Below are positions 44,623 through 52,866 of a stretch of DNA of 64,000 nt, piece by piece. The translations under genes were made by a program, and so were the position numbers. The stretch covers positions 2,480,001-2,544,000 of the forward strand of contig NZ_AP022615.1 of NCBI RefSeq assembly GCF_010730745.1. The letters run 5' to 3'. Under the pieces are notes generated by a model. The model was not told the origin of the DNA and did not search any database. It saw only the letters and a list, made by a program, of their open reading frames with translations. Numbering within the stretch: position 1 is the stretch's first letter; every line of letters starts with the position of its first letter. This DNA is from Mycobacterium heidelbergense. GTDB lineage: Bacteria > Actinomycetota > Actinomycetes > Mycobacteriales > Mycobacteriaceae.

Positions 44623-45420
44623 GTGACAGCGGCAAAGTCGTCCGGGCGTTTGAAGTCCACACCGACCACGCCCGGCGGCGTCGTCGCCCGGCGCTGGGCG
44701 CAGGAAACCCGAGTTGGATTGGTGCGACGGGCGCGGCGGATGAATCGCACACTGGCGCAAGCATTTCCGGACGCGCACTGCGAGCTTGATTTCACGACGC
44801 CGCTGGAACTGGCGGTGGCCACCATCCTGTCGGCGCAGAGCACCGACAAGCGCGTCAACCTGACCACGCCGGCCTTGTTCAAGCGATACCGGTCGGCGCT
44901 GGACTACGCGCGAGCCGATCGCGCCGAGCTGGAAGGCCTCATTCGTCCCACCGGCTTCTTCCGTAACAAGGCGGCCTCGCTCATCGGCCTGGGTCAGGCC
45001 CTGGTGGAACGGTTCGACGGCGAGGTGCCGTCGACCATGGCCGAGCTGGTCACCCTGCCCGGGGTGGGACGCAAGACCGCCAACGTCATCCTGGGCAACG
45101 CCTTCGACGTCCCCGGAATCACCGTCGACACCCACTTCACGCGCCTGGTGCACCGGTGGCGCTGGACCGCGGAAAAGGACCCCGTCAAGATCGAGCACGC
45201 GGTCGGCGAACTGATCGAACGCGGCGAGTGGACCATGTTGAGCCACCGGGTGATCTTCCACGGCCGGCGGGTGTGCCACGCCCGCAAGCCGGCGTGCGGC
45301 GTCTGCCTGCTCGCCAAGGATTGCCCCTCGTTCGGCCTCGGTCCCACGGAATCCCTGCTCGCCGCGCCCCTCGTGCAGGGGCCGGAGGCCGGGCATCTGC
45401 TGGCCCTGGCGGGGCTGTAA
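44623..45420 (+). CDS. nth: Endonuclease III
   Basis: A base-excision DNA glycosylase/AP lyase for oxidised pyrimidines, 265 aa. Helix-hairpin-helix LPGVGRKTANVILG holds catalytic Lys151, GITVDTHFTR holds Asp169, and the 4Fe-4S loop is Cys218, Cys225, Cys228 and Cys234 (C-x6-C-x2-C-x5-C). The GTG at 44623 is the track-consistent start; a start some 20 codons later would match the shorter M. tuberculosis protein. It leads the thioredoxin-Nudix-marP operon. Confidence 0.94.
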   Translation: MTAAKSSGRLKSTPTTPGGVVARRWAQETRVGLVRRARRMNRTLAQAFPDAHCELDFTTPLELAVATILSAQSTDKRVNLTTPALFKRYRSALDYARADRAELEGLIRPTGFFRNKAASLIGLGQALVERFDGEVPSTMAELVTLPGVGRKTANVILGNAFDVPGITVDTHFTRLVHRWRWTAEKDPVKIEHAVGELIERGEWTMLSHRVIFHGRRVCHARKPACGVCLLAKDCPSFGLGPTESLLAAPLVQGPEAGHLLALAGL

Positions 45421-45438
45421 TACCGGGGCCGGGAAACC

Positions 45439-46113
45439 TTGACCGGGAAGGCCCGCTGGACCATTGCGATATTGGTTGTGGTGGCGGCGCTGACGGCGGC
45501 GCTGGTGGCCGAGCTGCGCGACGATCCGGCGACGACCTCGACGACCGAGACGCGCCCGGCGACGGCCGACCGCGAGCATCGCGACGCCGACACGCCGGCC
45601 GCGTTGGCGGGTCCGCGGGAGCGCGCCAACCTGCCGCCCTGTCCCGCCGCCGGCGGCGGTGTCGGCCCCGCGGCGCTCCGCGGTGTGGTCGCGGAGTGCG
45701 CGGCCGACGGTTCAACGGTCGACGTCGCCCGCGCCCTGGCCGGACACCGCGTGGTGCTCAACCTGTGGGCGTACTGGTGCGCGCCGTGCACGGCCGAACT
45801 GCCCGCGATGGCCGAGTATCAACGGCGGGTCGGGTCGGACGTGATGGTGGTGACGGTGCATCAAGACGAGAACGAGACGGCCGCGTTACTGCGGTTGGCG
45901 CAGTTGGGTGTTCGGCTGCCGACCCTGCAGGACGGTCGTCGCCGGGTGGCGGCGGCGCTGCGCGTGGTAAATGTGATGCCCGCGACGGTCGTCCTCCGGC
46001 CGGACGGTAGCGTTGCGCAGACGATGCCGCGGCCTTTCGCCACTGCCGACGAGATCGCGGCTGCGGTCGGCGACGATGCGGGCCAGGCGGTGGGAGGAGG
46101 GAGGCGGCGGTGA
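45439..46113 (+). CDS. Membrane-anchored thioredoxin-like protein (Rv3673c-type)
   Basis: A 224-aa extracytoplasmic thiol-disulfide protein. An N-terminal helix (TIAILVVVAALTAALVAEL, 8-26) anchors a TlpA-type thioredoxin domain with the active site WCAPC (Cys114, Cys117). Two further cysteines (PPCPA and AECAA) precede it. TTG start at 45439. It overlaps the Nudix gene by GTGA and sits 18 bases after nth. Confidence 0.9.
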   Translation: MTGKARWTIAILVVVAALTAALVAELRDDPATTSTTETRPATADREHRDADTPAALAGPRERANLPPCPAAGGGVGPAALRGVVAECAADGSTVDVARALAGHRVVLNLWAYWCAPCTAELPAMAEYQRRVGSDVMVVTVHQDENETAALLRLAQLGVRLPTLQDGRRRVAAALRVVNVMPATVVLRPDGSVAQTMPRPFATADEIAAAVGDDAGQAVGGGRRR

Positions 46114-46880
46114 GTTCGGCTGTTCCGCTGGCGCCCGACGTCTGCCCGCCGTGGCTGCGTCCGCTGGTCGACAACGTCGCGCAGATCCCGGACGCGTATC
46201 GGCGCCGGTTGCCCGCCGACCTGCTGGCGATGGTGACCGCCAAGGCCGCGTCGTCGCCGTCGTCGGCACGGAGCCGTGGCCGCGAGGCCGCCGTTCTGGT
46301 GTTGTTCTCCGGTCCGCAATCCGGGCCGGCCGACGGCGGCATCCCCGACGATGCTGACCTGTTGGTCACCGTGCGGGCCTCGACGTTGCGCCACCACGCC
46401 GGCCAGGCGGCGTTCCCCGGCGGGGCCTTCGATCCCACCGACGCCGGACCGGTGGCCACCGCCCTGCGCGAAGCGCACGAGGAAACCGGGATCGACGTCG
46501 GTCGGCTGCACCCGCTGGCCACGATGGAGCGGACGTTCATCGCGCCGTCTCAGTTCCACGTCGTCCCGGTGCTGGCCTACTCGCCGGATCCCGGGCCGGT
46601 GGCGGTCGTCAACGAGGCGGAGACGGCGGTCGTGGCGCGAGTTCCGGTGCGCGCCTTCACTAATCCGGCGAACCGGCTGATGGTGTACCGGGGCGGTCTC
46701 GGCCGCCGTTGGGCCGGCCCGGCGTTTCTGTTGAACGAGATGCTGGTGTGGGGATTCACCGGCCAGGTGATCTCCGCGATGCTCGACGTCGCCGGCTGGG
46801 CCCTGCCCTGGGACGTCGGCGACGTGCGTGAGTTGGACGAGGCGATGGTGCTGGTCGGCGACCAAGGCGGGCCCCCCTGA
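46110..46880 (+). CDS. Nudix hydrolase, CoA-pyrophosphatase type (Rv3672c-type)
   Basis: A 256-aa Nudix protein. The box GGAFDPTDAGPVATALREAHEETGI (near residues 109-133) has the RExxEExG core, and the preceding RHHAGQAAFPGG is the UPF0035/NudL CoA-pyrophosphatase signature. It probably cleaves CoA or acyl-CoA pyrophosphate bonds. GTG at 46110 overlaps the previous stop; its own stop overlaps marP as TGATG. Confidence 0.9.
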   Translation: MSSAVPLAPDVCPPWLRPLVDNVAQIPDAYRRRLPADLLAMVTAKAASSPSSARSRGREAAVLVLFSGPQSGPADGGIPDDADLLVTVRASTLRHHAGQAAFPGGAFDPTDAGPVATALREAHEETGIDVGRLHPLATMERTFIAPSQFHVVPVLAYSPDPGPVAVVNEAETAVVARVPVRAFTNPANRLMVYRGGLGRRWAGPAFLLNEMLVWGFTGQVISAMLDVAGWALPWDVGDVRELDEAMVLVGDQGGPP

Positions 46881-48082
46881 TGAATTCGATGACCCCGTCG
46901 CAGTGGCTGGATATCGCCGTCTTGGCGGTCGCCTTCATCGCGGCCATTTCGGGCTGGCGTTCGGGCGCGCTGGGCTCGCTGCTGTCGTTCGTCGGCGTGT
47001 TGCTGGGCGCGATCGCGGGCGTGCTGCTGGCGCCCCACATCGTCAGCCACATCGCCGCCCCCCGCGCCAAGCTGTTCACCGCGCTGTTTTTGATCCTCGC
47101 GCTGGTCGTCGTGGGCGAGGTCGCCGGCGTGGTGCTGGGACGTGCGGTTCGCGGCGCAATCCACAGCCGCGCAATACGATCCGTCGACTCGATCATCGGG
47201 GTGGGGGTCCAGCTGGTCGTGGTGCTGACGGCCGCCTGGTTGTTGGCGACGCCGCTGACGCAGTCGAAGGACCAGCCCGAGCTGGCCGCCGCGGTCCGGG
47301 GTTCGCGGGTGCTCGCCCAGGTCAATAACGTCGCACCGCCCTGGCTGAAGACCGTGCCCAAGCGGCTGTCGGCGCTGCTGAACACCTCCGGGCTGCCCGC
47401 GGTGCTGGAGCCCTTCAGCCGCACCCCGGTGATTCCGGTCGCGTCACCGGACCCCGCGCTGGCGAACAATCCGGTGGTGACGTCCATCGCGCCGAGCGTC
47501 GTCAAGGTGCGCAGCCTGGCGCCCAGCTGCCAAAAGGTCTTGGAGGGCAGCGGTTTCGTGGTGGCGCCCGACCGGGTGATGACCAACGCGCACGTGGTGG
47601 CCGGGTCCAATACCGTCCAGGTCTACGCCAGCGGCAATCCCCTTGATGCCACCGTGGTGTCCTACGACCCGTCGGTCGACATCGCCATCCTGGCCGTTCC
47701 GAACCTGCCGCCGCAGCCGTTGGCCTTCGCCCAGACCGAAGCGAAAACCGGCGCCAGCGTTGTGGTGCTGGGTTATCCCGGCGGCGGCAACTTCACCGCG
47801 ACCCCGGCCAGGATTCGCGAGGCCATCAAACTCAGCGGCCCCGACATCTATCGCGACCCCGCGCCGGTCACCCGCGACGTGTACACCATCAGAGCCAGTG
47901 TGGAGCAAGGGAATTCGGGTGGACCGTTGATCGACCTCAACGGTCACGTGCTGGGTGTGGTGTTTGGCGCGGCCGTCGACGACCCCGACACGGGTTTCGT
48001 GCTGACGGCCGACGAGGTGTCCAGTCAGCTTTCGAAGCTCGGTGACACCCAACAGGTCCCGACCGGGGCCTGCGTCAGCTGA
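46880..48082 (+). CDS. marP: MarP, membrane-bound periplasmic serine protease (acid resistance)
   Basis: A 400-aa protein: four N-terminal helices of the CvpA type (about 10-125), a linker, and a chymotrypsin-like protease domain. The catalytic triad is His238 (TNAHVV), Asp267 (VDIAIL) and Ser346 (GNSGGPL). Cys217 and Cys398 correspond to the disulfide known to stabilise M. tuberculosis Rv3671c. It maintains intrabacterial pH in acid by activating the peptidoglycan hydrolase RipA. The 3' end overlaps ephE tail to tail by eight bases. Confidence 0.96.
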   Translation: MNSMTPSQWLDIAVLAVAFIAAISGWRSGALGSLLSFVGVLLGAIAGVLLAPHIVSHIAAPRAKLFTALFLILALVVVGEVAGVVLGRAVRGAIHSRAIRSVDSIIGVGVQLVVVLTAAWLLATPLTQSKDQPELAAAVRGSRVLAQVNNVAPPWLKTVPKRLSALLNTSGLPAVLEPFSRTPVIPVASPDPALANNPVVTSIAPSVVKVRSLAPSCQKVLEGSGFVVAPDRVMTNAHVVAGSNTVQVYASGNPLDATVVSYDPSVDIAILAVPNLPPQPLAFAQTEAKTGASVVVLGYPGGGNFTATPARIREAIKLSGPDIYRDPAPVTRDVYTIRASVEQGNSGGPLIDLNGHVLGVVFGAAVDDPDTGFVLTADEVSSQLSKLGDTQQVPTGACVS

Positions 48083-49040
48083 CCCGGGGCGCGTGCACGT
48101 GCTCGAAGAACCTCATCAGGTGCCTGTTGATTTCGTCCGGCGCCTCTTCGTGGCTGAAATGCCCTACGCCCGTGACGGATATGTATCGTCCCTGCGGGGC
48201 GTAGCGCTGCGTGTGGTCGACCGGATCGGCCAGCACGTAGGGATCGGCTTCGCCGCGCAGGTGTAGCAGCGGCGTGCCGAGCCGTTGACACATTGATCTC
48301 ATGAAACGCCGGCCCTCGCCGCGCAGCTGGCTGCGTACCGCCCAGCGCTGGTATTCGAGCGCGCAGTGCGCGGCCCCCGGAATCTGGATCGCCGTCCGCA
48401 GGTAACCGACGGTCTGGGAAAAATCTTCGGAGGCAACCCATTTGGCGCTGCTGCGGCTGCGGACGAGGCGTTCGATCTCCGCCGCGTTGTCCCGGGTCAG
48501 CAGGCGCTCCGGCCGGATCGGCATTTGGTACCGCAGCAACGTCGGCAGCAGCGCGTAACCCTGATCGCGGCGAGTCAAGGTGGATCGCCGCAACGCCGCC
48601 GGGTGCGGGGAGCTGATCAGCGCGATGGCGCGCACCAGCCGCGAGTGCAGCAGCGCGGTGGCCCAGCAGGCCAGCCCGCCGTCGGCGTGGCCGACCAGCG
48701 TCGCCGAGGTGTGCCCGAGCGCACGGATCAGCCCGGCGGTGTCGCCGGCGAGCGTCCAGCCGTCGTAGCCGCGGGGCGGCTTGTCGCTGCCACCGTAGCC
48801 ACGCAGATCGACCGCGATCACCCTCGCCCCGGTCAGTCCGCGCAGCTGATGACGCCAGGACCACCAGAACGACCCGAAACCGTGCAGCAAGATCACCAGC
48901 GGCCGCGCCGTGGCGGGAACGCTCGGGTCCTCGCCCGCCCACAGCGCCTCGACGACATGGAACCGGATCCCGTTGGCGTGCACGTCAAAATGGCGCCATG
49001 GCCCGTCGATGCGGGTGACCGACGGATCTGGTGCGGGCAT
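48075..49040 (-). CDS. ephE: EphE-like alpha/beta-hydrolase with altered nucleophile elbow
   Basis: A 321-aa alpha/beta-hydrolase annotated as epoxide hydrolase E by family. The oxyanion loop is LLHGFGSFWWSWRHQL, the acid region GEADPYV and the histidine GVGHFSHEEAPDE. The nucleophile elbow reads VGHADGG: the G-x-Nu-x-G centre is Ala, not the Asp (GHDWGG) or Ser (GHSxGG) expected. Catalysis by the standard mechanism is therefore doubtful. ATG at 49040 directly abuts the stop of the holin-like gene upstream. Confidence 0.85.
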   Translation of the reverse strand: MPAPDPSVTRIDGPWRHFDVHANGIRFHVVEALWAGEDPSVPATARPLVILLHGFGSFWWSWRHQLRGLTGARVIAVDLRGYGGSDKPPRGYDGWTLAGDTAGLIRALGHTSATLVGHADGGLACWATALLHSRLVRAIALISSPHPAALRRSTLTRRDQGYALLPTLLRYQMPIRPERLLTRDNAAEIERLVRSRSSAKWVASEDFSQTVGYLRTAIQIPGAAHCALEYQRWAVRSQLRGEGRRFMRSMCQRLGTPLLHLRGEADPYVLADPVDHTQRYAPQGRYISVTGVGHFSHEEAPDEINRHLMRFFEHVHAPRVS

Positions 49041-49556
49041 CTACCAACCCGAGGGATCGCCGGTAGCGGGGTCTTCCCGCTTGCCGTGGGGCTCGGGAGC
49101 GGGCTTGTCGTGGCCGGGGGTGAGCGCGGTGCGCGTCTCCTTGACCGATTCGATCGTCTGCCGCGGTCCGCGGATCCGGCGCACCTTCAGGAAACCCAAG
49201 AGCCCCAGCAGGGCCCCGACCACCACCATGGTCGCGAACACGATCAGGAATGCCACCCAGCGCCACAGCCAGGTGTCGAGTAGCTCGGCGAGGAAGAAGA
49301 AGAAAAAGAACGTGGAGTAAAACAACACCACCAGGGCGGCGATGAAGTAGACGCTGCCGGTGAAGCCCTTCTTGACGTCGCGGGTGATCTCGGCACGCGC
49401 CAGTTCGACCTCGGCGCGGACCAGGGTGGACACCTGGGCGGTCGCGTCTTTGATCAGATCACCGATCGACGGCTCGGCGGGCTTCGCGTGCGGGTCGGCC
49501 AACGGAATCGTGGTCAGGGTGCTGGGCACACCGTTCTTGCGATCCTCTTTGCTCAC
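49041..49556 (-). CDS. Phage-holin-type membrane protein (Rv3669-type)
   Basis: A 171-aa protein of the actinobacterial holin superfamily III. A charged N-terminus (IGDLIKDATAQVSTLVRAEVELARAEITRDVKK) precedes two helices (YFIAALVVLFYSTFFFFFFL and VAFLIVFATMVVVGALLGLL). No phage genes surround it, so it is a resident membrane protein of unknown role. GTG start at 49556; co-transcribed with ephE. Confidence 0.85.
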   Translation of the reverse strand: MSKEDRKNGVPSTLTTIPLADPHAKPAEPSIGDLIKDATAQVSTLVRAEVELARAEITRDVKKGFTGSVYFIAALVVLFYSTFFFFFFLAELLDTWLWRWVAFLIVFATMVVVGALLGLLGFLKVRRIRGPRQTIESVKETRTALTPGHDKPAPEPHGKREDPATGDPSGW

Positions 49557-50024
49557 AGACGGTCCTCTCGCTTCGATTGCCCGGCTCCTCCTCGAGCCGT
49601 TGCCCGGCGCGCGTCGTCGCCGAGCCCGTTCGCTCGCGGTTTATGTTGCCATGCGGCGCGGTGCCAGACGAGGCCAGCCGCGGACCGGTGAGCGGCCGGG
49701 CGGGTCCCGGATGCGAGCCCCCGGTGAAGCCGACGGGGCCGGGCCGAACCTCGGCGTGAACTCACGCCGAACAGATGGCCTCCCGCGCGCCGCCGATCGA
49801 GACCGTTTCCGCGGGTCATTGTGCCGGTTCAGAAGTGGGGCCGCCTGGCCCCGTGGTGACGAGAAGCGAAGGCGCCCAACAGGATACGGAGCGGCCGGTC
49901 CCCTTGAGCACGAAGGGGACGGGAATGCGGTGTGGCTACGGCGTCGACCTCGGCGAACCGGCATCCTTGCCGACTAGACTGACCAGGCTGCTCGGGATGT
50001 CCGACCGTTGATGGGAGTGTCGCT
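49557..50024. other. 468-base divergent gap without a convincing gene
   Basis: No frame shows conserved-looking sequence. A perfect hairpin GTCCCCTT-GAGCACG-AAGGGGAC lies at 49898-49920, and a TAGACTGACC stretch at 49975 could be the -10 region of the protease gene. The rest shows nothing I can assign. Confidence 0.5.
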
Positions 50025-50720
50025 TTGCAGACGGCCCACCGTTGCTACAACGCGGCGATGGTGGCCGTGCTGCTGACCCTAATCGGTTTGCCTGCCAACG
50101 CGGCCGCCGACGACAGGGTTCCGATGGGTGGCGGCGCGGGCATCGTCATCAACGGGGACACGATGTGCACCCTGACGACGATCGGGTCGGATGCCGCCGG
50201 TGAGCTGATCGGCTTCACGTCCGCGCACTGCGGCGGACCCGGGGCGCAGGTCGCCGCCGAGGCCGCACAGAACAAGGGCCCGCTGGGCACCATGGTCGCG
50301 GGCAACGACAACCTCGACTACGCGGTCATCAAGTTCGATCCGGCCAAGGTGGCGCCGGTGGCCAACTACAACGGCTTTGTGATCTCCGGGATCGGCCCGG
50401 ACCCGGCCTTCGGCCAGATCGCCTGCAAGCAGGGCCGCACGACGGGCAATTCGTGCGGGGTCACCTGGGGGATGGGCCAGGATCCGGGCACCATCGTCAT
50501 GCAGGTCTGCGGCCAGCCGGGTGACTCCGGGGCGCCGGTGACGGTCGACAACCTGCTGGTCGGGATGATTCACGGAGCCTTCAGCGACAACCTGCCGACG
50601 TGCGTCATCAAATACATCCCGCTGCACACCCCGGCGGTGGTGATGTCGTTCAACGCGATCCTGGCCGACGTCAACGCCAAACACCGGCCCGGATCGGGAT
50701 TCGCGCCCTTACCGGCCTGA
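50025..50720 (+). CDS. Secreted chymotrypsin-like serine protease (Rv3668c-type)
   Basis: A 231-aa exported protease. A signal peptide (VAVLLTLIGLPANAAAD) is cleaved near residue 28. The triad is His68 (TSAHC), Asp98 (NLDYAV) and Ser168 (GDSGAP). Cys48/Cys69 and Cys134/Cys144 are likely disulfides, as in alpha-lytic-type proteases. There is no pro-domain. TTG start at 50025. Target unknown. Confidence 0.88.
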   Translation: MQTAHRCYNAAMVAVLLTLIGLPANAAADDRVPMGGGAGIVINGDTMCTLTTIGSDAAGELIGFTSAHCGGPGAQVAAEAAQNKGPLGTMVAGNDNLDYAVIKFDPAKVAPVANYNGFVISGIGPDPAFGQIACKQGRTTGNSCGVTWGMGQDPGTIVMQVCGQPGDSGAPVTVDNLLVGMIHGAFSDNLPTCVIKYIPLHTPAVVMSFNAILADVNAKHRPGSGFAPLPA

Positions 50721-50743
50721 GGAACCGCCGGCCCGGCGCCGGC

Positions 50744-52696
50744 CTACTTTCCGGCCTTGATCGCGTCGAACACGCCGGGATCCAGCAGCGTCGACGTGTC
50801 ACCCAACTCCCGGTTCTCGGCGACGTCGCGCAACAGCCTGCGCATGATCTTGCCGCTGCGCGTCTTCGGCAGCTCGGGCACCACGTGGACCTCACGCGGC
50901 CGGGCGATCGGTGAGATCTCCCGGGCCACCTCGACGCGCAACTCGTCGACGATGCCGTCGTGGACCCGGTAATCGGCGCACAACACGACGAACGCGCAGA
51001 TGGCCTGCCCGGTGGTTTCGTCGGTCATCCCGACCACGGCCGCCTCGGCCACCGCGACGTGGCCGACCAGCGCCGACTCCACCTCGGCCGTCGAGAGTCG
51101 ATGCCCCGACACGTTCATCACGTCGTCGATGCGGCCCACCACCCAGATATCGCCGTCGGCGTCGTAATAGGCGCTGTCGCCGGCGAAGTACCAGCCCTGC
51201 TCGGCGAACCTGGACCAGTAGGTCTCGACGTACCGCTCCGGGTCGCCCCAGATGCCGCGCAGCATGGACGGCCATGGCCGGTCCAGGACCAGGTAGCCGG
51301 TGAGGTGTTCGCCCCTGTCGGCGCCCGGCGGCAATTGATCGCCGTGGTCGTCGACGATCTTCGCCGAGATGCCGGGCAGCGGCGTCATCGCCGAACCGGG
51401 TTTGGCCGCAGCGACTCCCGGCAGCGGGGAGATCATCGCGGCGCCGGTTTCGGTCTGCCACCAGGTGTCCACGATCGGCAGGCGGTCGGCGCCGATCACC
51501 TTGCGGTACCAGCGCCACGCCTCGGGGTTGATCGGTTCGCCGACCGACCCCAGCAGGCGCAGGCTGGACAGGTCGTGCGCGTCGGGGATCTCGCGGCCCC
51601 ACTTCATGAACGTCCGGATCAGCGTGGGGGCGGTGTAATAGATTGTCACGCCGTACTTTTCGATGATCTCGAAATGCCTGTGCTGGGTCGGCGAGTCGGG
51701 TGTGCCCTCGTAGAGCACCTCGGTGCCACCGTTGGACAGCGGACCGTAGACACCGTAGGTGTGTCCGGTGACCCAGCCGATGTCGGCGGTGCACCAGAAC
51801 ACGTCGCTTTCGGGCTTGATGTCGAAGACGTAGTAGTGCGTGTAGGAGGCCTGGGCGAGATAGCCGCCGCTGGTGTGGACGATGCCCTTGGGCTTGCCGG
51901 TGGTGCCCGAGGTGTACAGCAGGAACAACGGCTGCTCGGCGTCGAACGGCTCCGGGGTGTGCTCGGCGGGGGCGGAGTCGACCACGTCGTGCCACCACAG
52001 GTCGCGGCCGTCGTTCCATGACACGTCAATCCCGGTGCGGCGCACCACGATAACGTGCTCGACGGGGCTGTCCGGATCCGAGACCGCCTCGTCGGCCGCG
52101 TCCTTCAGCGGCGCCGGCTTGCCGCGGCGGAACTGCCCGTCGCTGGTGATCAGCAGCTTGGCCTGGGCATCGGCGATCCTGGCGCGCAGCGCCTTCGCGG
52201 TGAAACCGGCGAACACGACGCTGTGCATGATGCCCAGCCGCGCGCAGGCGAGCATCGCTATCACGGCTTCGGGGATCAACGGCAGGTAGATCGCGACCCG
52301 GTCGCCGGCGACCAGGCCGAGGTCGGTCAGCGCATTGGCCGCCCTGCACACCTCCGTCCGCAGCTCGGAATAGGTCAGGTTGCGGCTGTCGCCGACGGGC
52401 TCGCCCTCCCAGTGGATGGCCACCCGATCGCCGTGGCCCGCCTCCACGTGGCGGTCCACGCAGTTGTAGGCGACGTTGAGCTTGCCGTCGGCGAACCACG
52501 TGGCGAACGGCGCCCGCGACCAGTCCAGCACCTCGGTGAACGGCGTCGCCCAGGACAGCCGATTGGCCTGCTTGGCCCAAAACGCCAGCCCGTCCTCCTC
52601 GGCCTCACGGTACAGCTCCTCGCCGGCGTTGGCCCGCTCGGCGAACCGCGCCGGCGGCGGATACGACGACGGGCCTTCGGTGTGGGCGGCGGTCAC
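50744..52696 (-). CDS. acs: Acetyl-CoA synthetase
   Basis: A 650-aa AMP-forming ligase that makes acetyl-CoA from acetate. The P-loop is LLYTSGTTGKPKGIVH, with substrate motifs DTWWQTETG and YWSRFAEQGWYFAGD. The regulatory lysine lies in LPKTRSGKIMRRLLRD, the usual acetylation site. GTG at 52696. It is divergent from dppA across 170 bases. In mycobacteria Acs is cAMP-dependent through the acetyltransferase Pat. Confidence 0.96.
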   Translation of the reverse strand: MTAAHTEGPSSYPPPARFAERANAGEELYREAEEDGLAFWAKQANRLSWATPFTEVLDWSRAPFATWFADGKLNVAYNCVDRHVEAGHGDRVAIHWEGEPVGDSRNLTYSELRTEVCRAANALTDLGLVAGDRVAIYLPLIPEAVIAMLACARLGIMHSVVFAGFTAKALRARIADAQAKLLITSDGQFRRGKPAPLKDAADEAVSDPDSPVEHVIVVRRTGIDVSWNDGRDLWWHDVVDSAPAEHTPEPFDAEQPLFLLYTSGTTGKPKGIVHTSGGYLAQASYTHYYVFDIKPESDVFWCTADIGWVTGHTYGVYGPLSNGGTEVLYEGTPDSPTQHRHFEIIEKYGVTIYYTAPTLIRTFMKWGREIPDAHDLSSLRLLGSVGEPINPEAWRWYRKVIGADRLPIVDTWWQTETGAAMISPLPGVAAAKPGSAMTPLPGISAKIVDDHGDQLPPGADRGEHLTGYLVLDRPWPSMLRGIWGDPERYVETYWSRFAEQGWYFAGDSAYYDADGDIWVVGRIDDVMNVSGHRLSTAEVESALVGHVAVAEAAVVGMTDETTGQAICAFVVLCADYRVHDGIVDELRVEVAREISPIARPREVHVVPELPKTRSGKIMRRLLRDVAENRELGDTSTLLDPGVFDAIKAGK

Positions 52697-52866
52697 CGGC
52701 TTCCTCCTACTGTCAAGGCTCGCAGACCGTCTGTGAGCCTAACGCCGCGAACGGGGGCGCCGCGCTTCAAGTCGGGCCGGAAAGCCCCCACGGACCGGAT
52801 CATGACCGGTGCGCCGGGACCGCACCCTGCGGCAGCCGTGCGGCCGCAGGCCCTAGGGTCGCTGTC

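Noticed and set aside
44565..44789. A 74-codon plus-strand ORF with a very good AGGAGAG site at the divergent start of the Rv3675-type gene.
   Set aside because: The protein has no conserved look, and it runs through the nth start in another frame. At best it is a leader ORF for nth; the AGGAGAG is also coding sequence of the opposite gene.
49041..49556. Holin-like gene as a prophage marker.
   Set aside because: No integrase, capsid, lysin or att sites nearby, and it sits in a conserved core operon with ephE.
49557..50024. Several 60-100-codon ORFs in the divergent gap before the secreted protease.
   Set aside because: Both strands are equally open because of GC content; none has a convincing ribosome site, hydrophobic core or motif.
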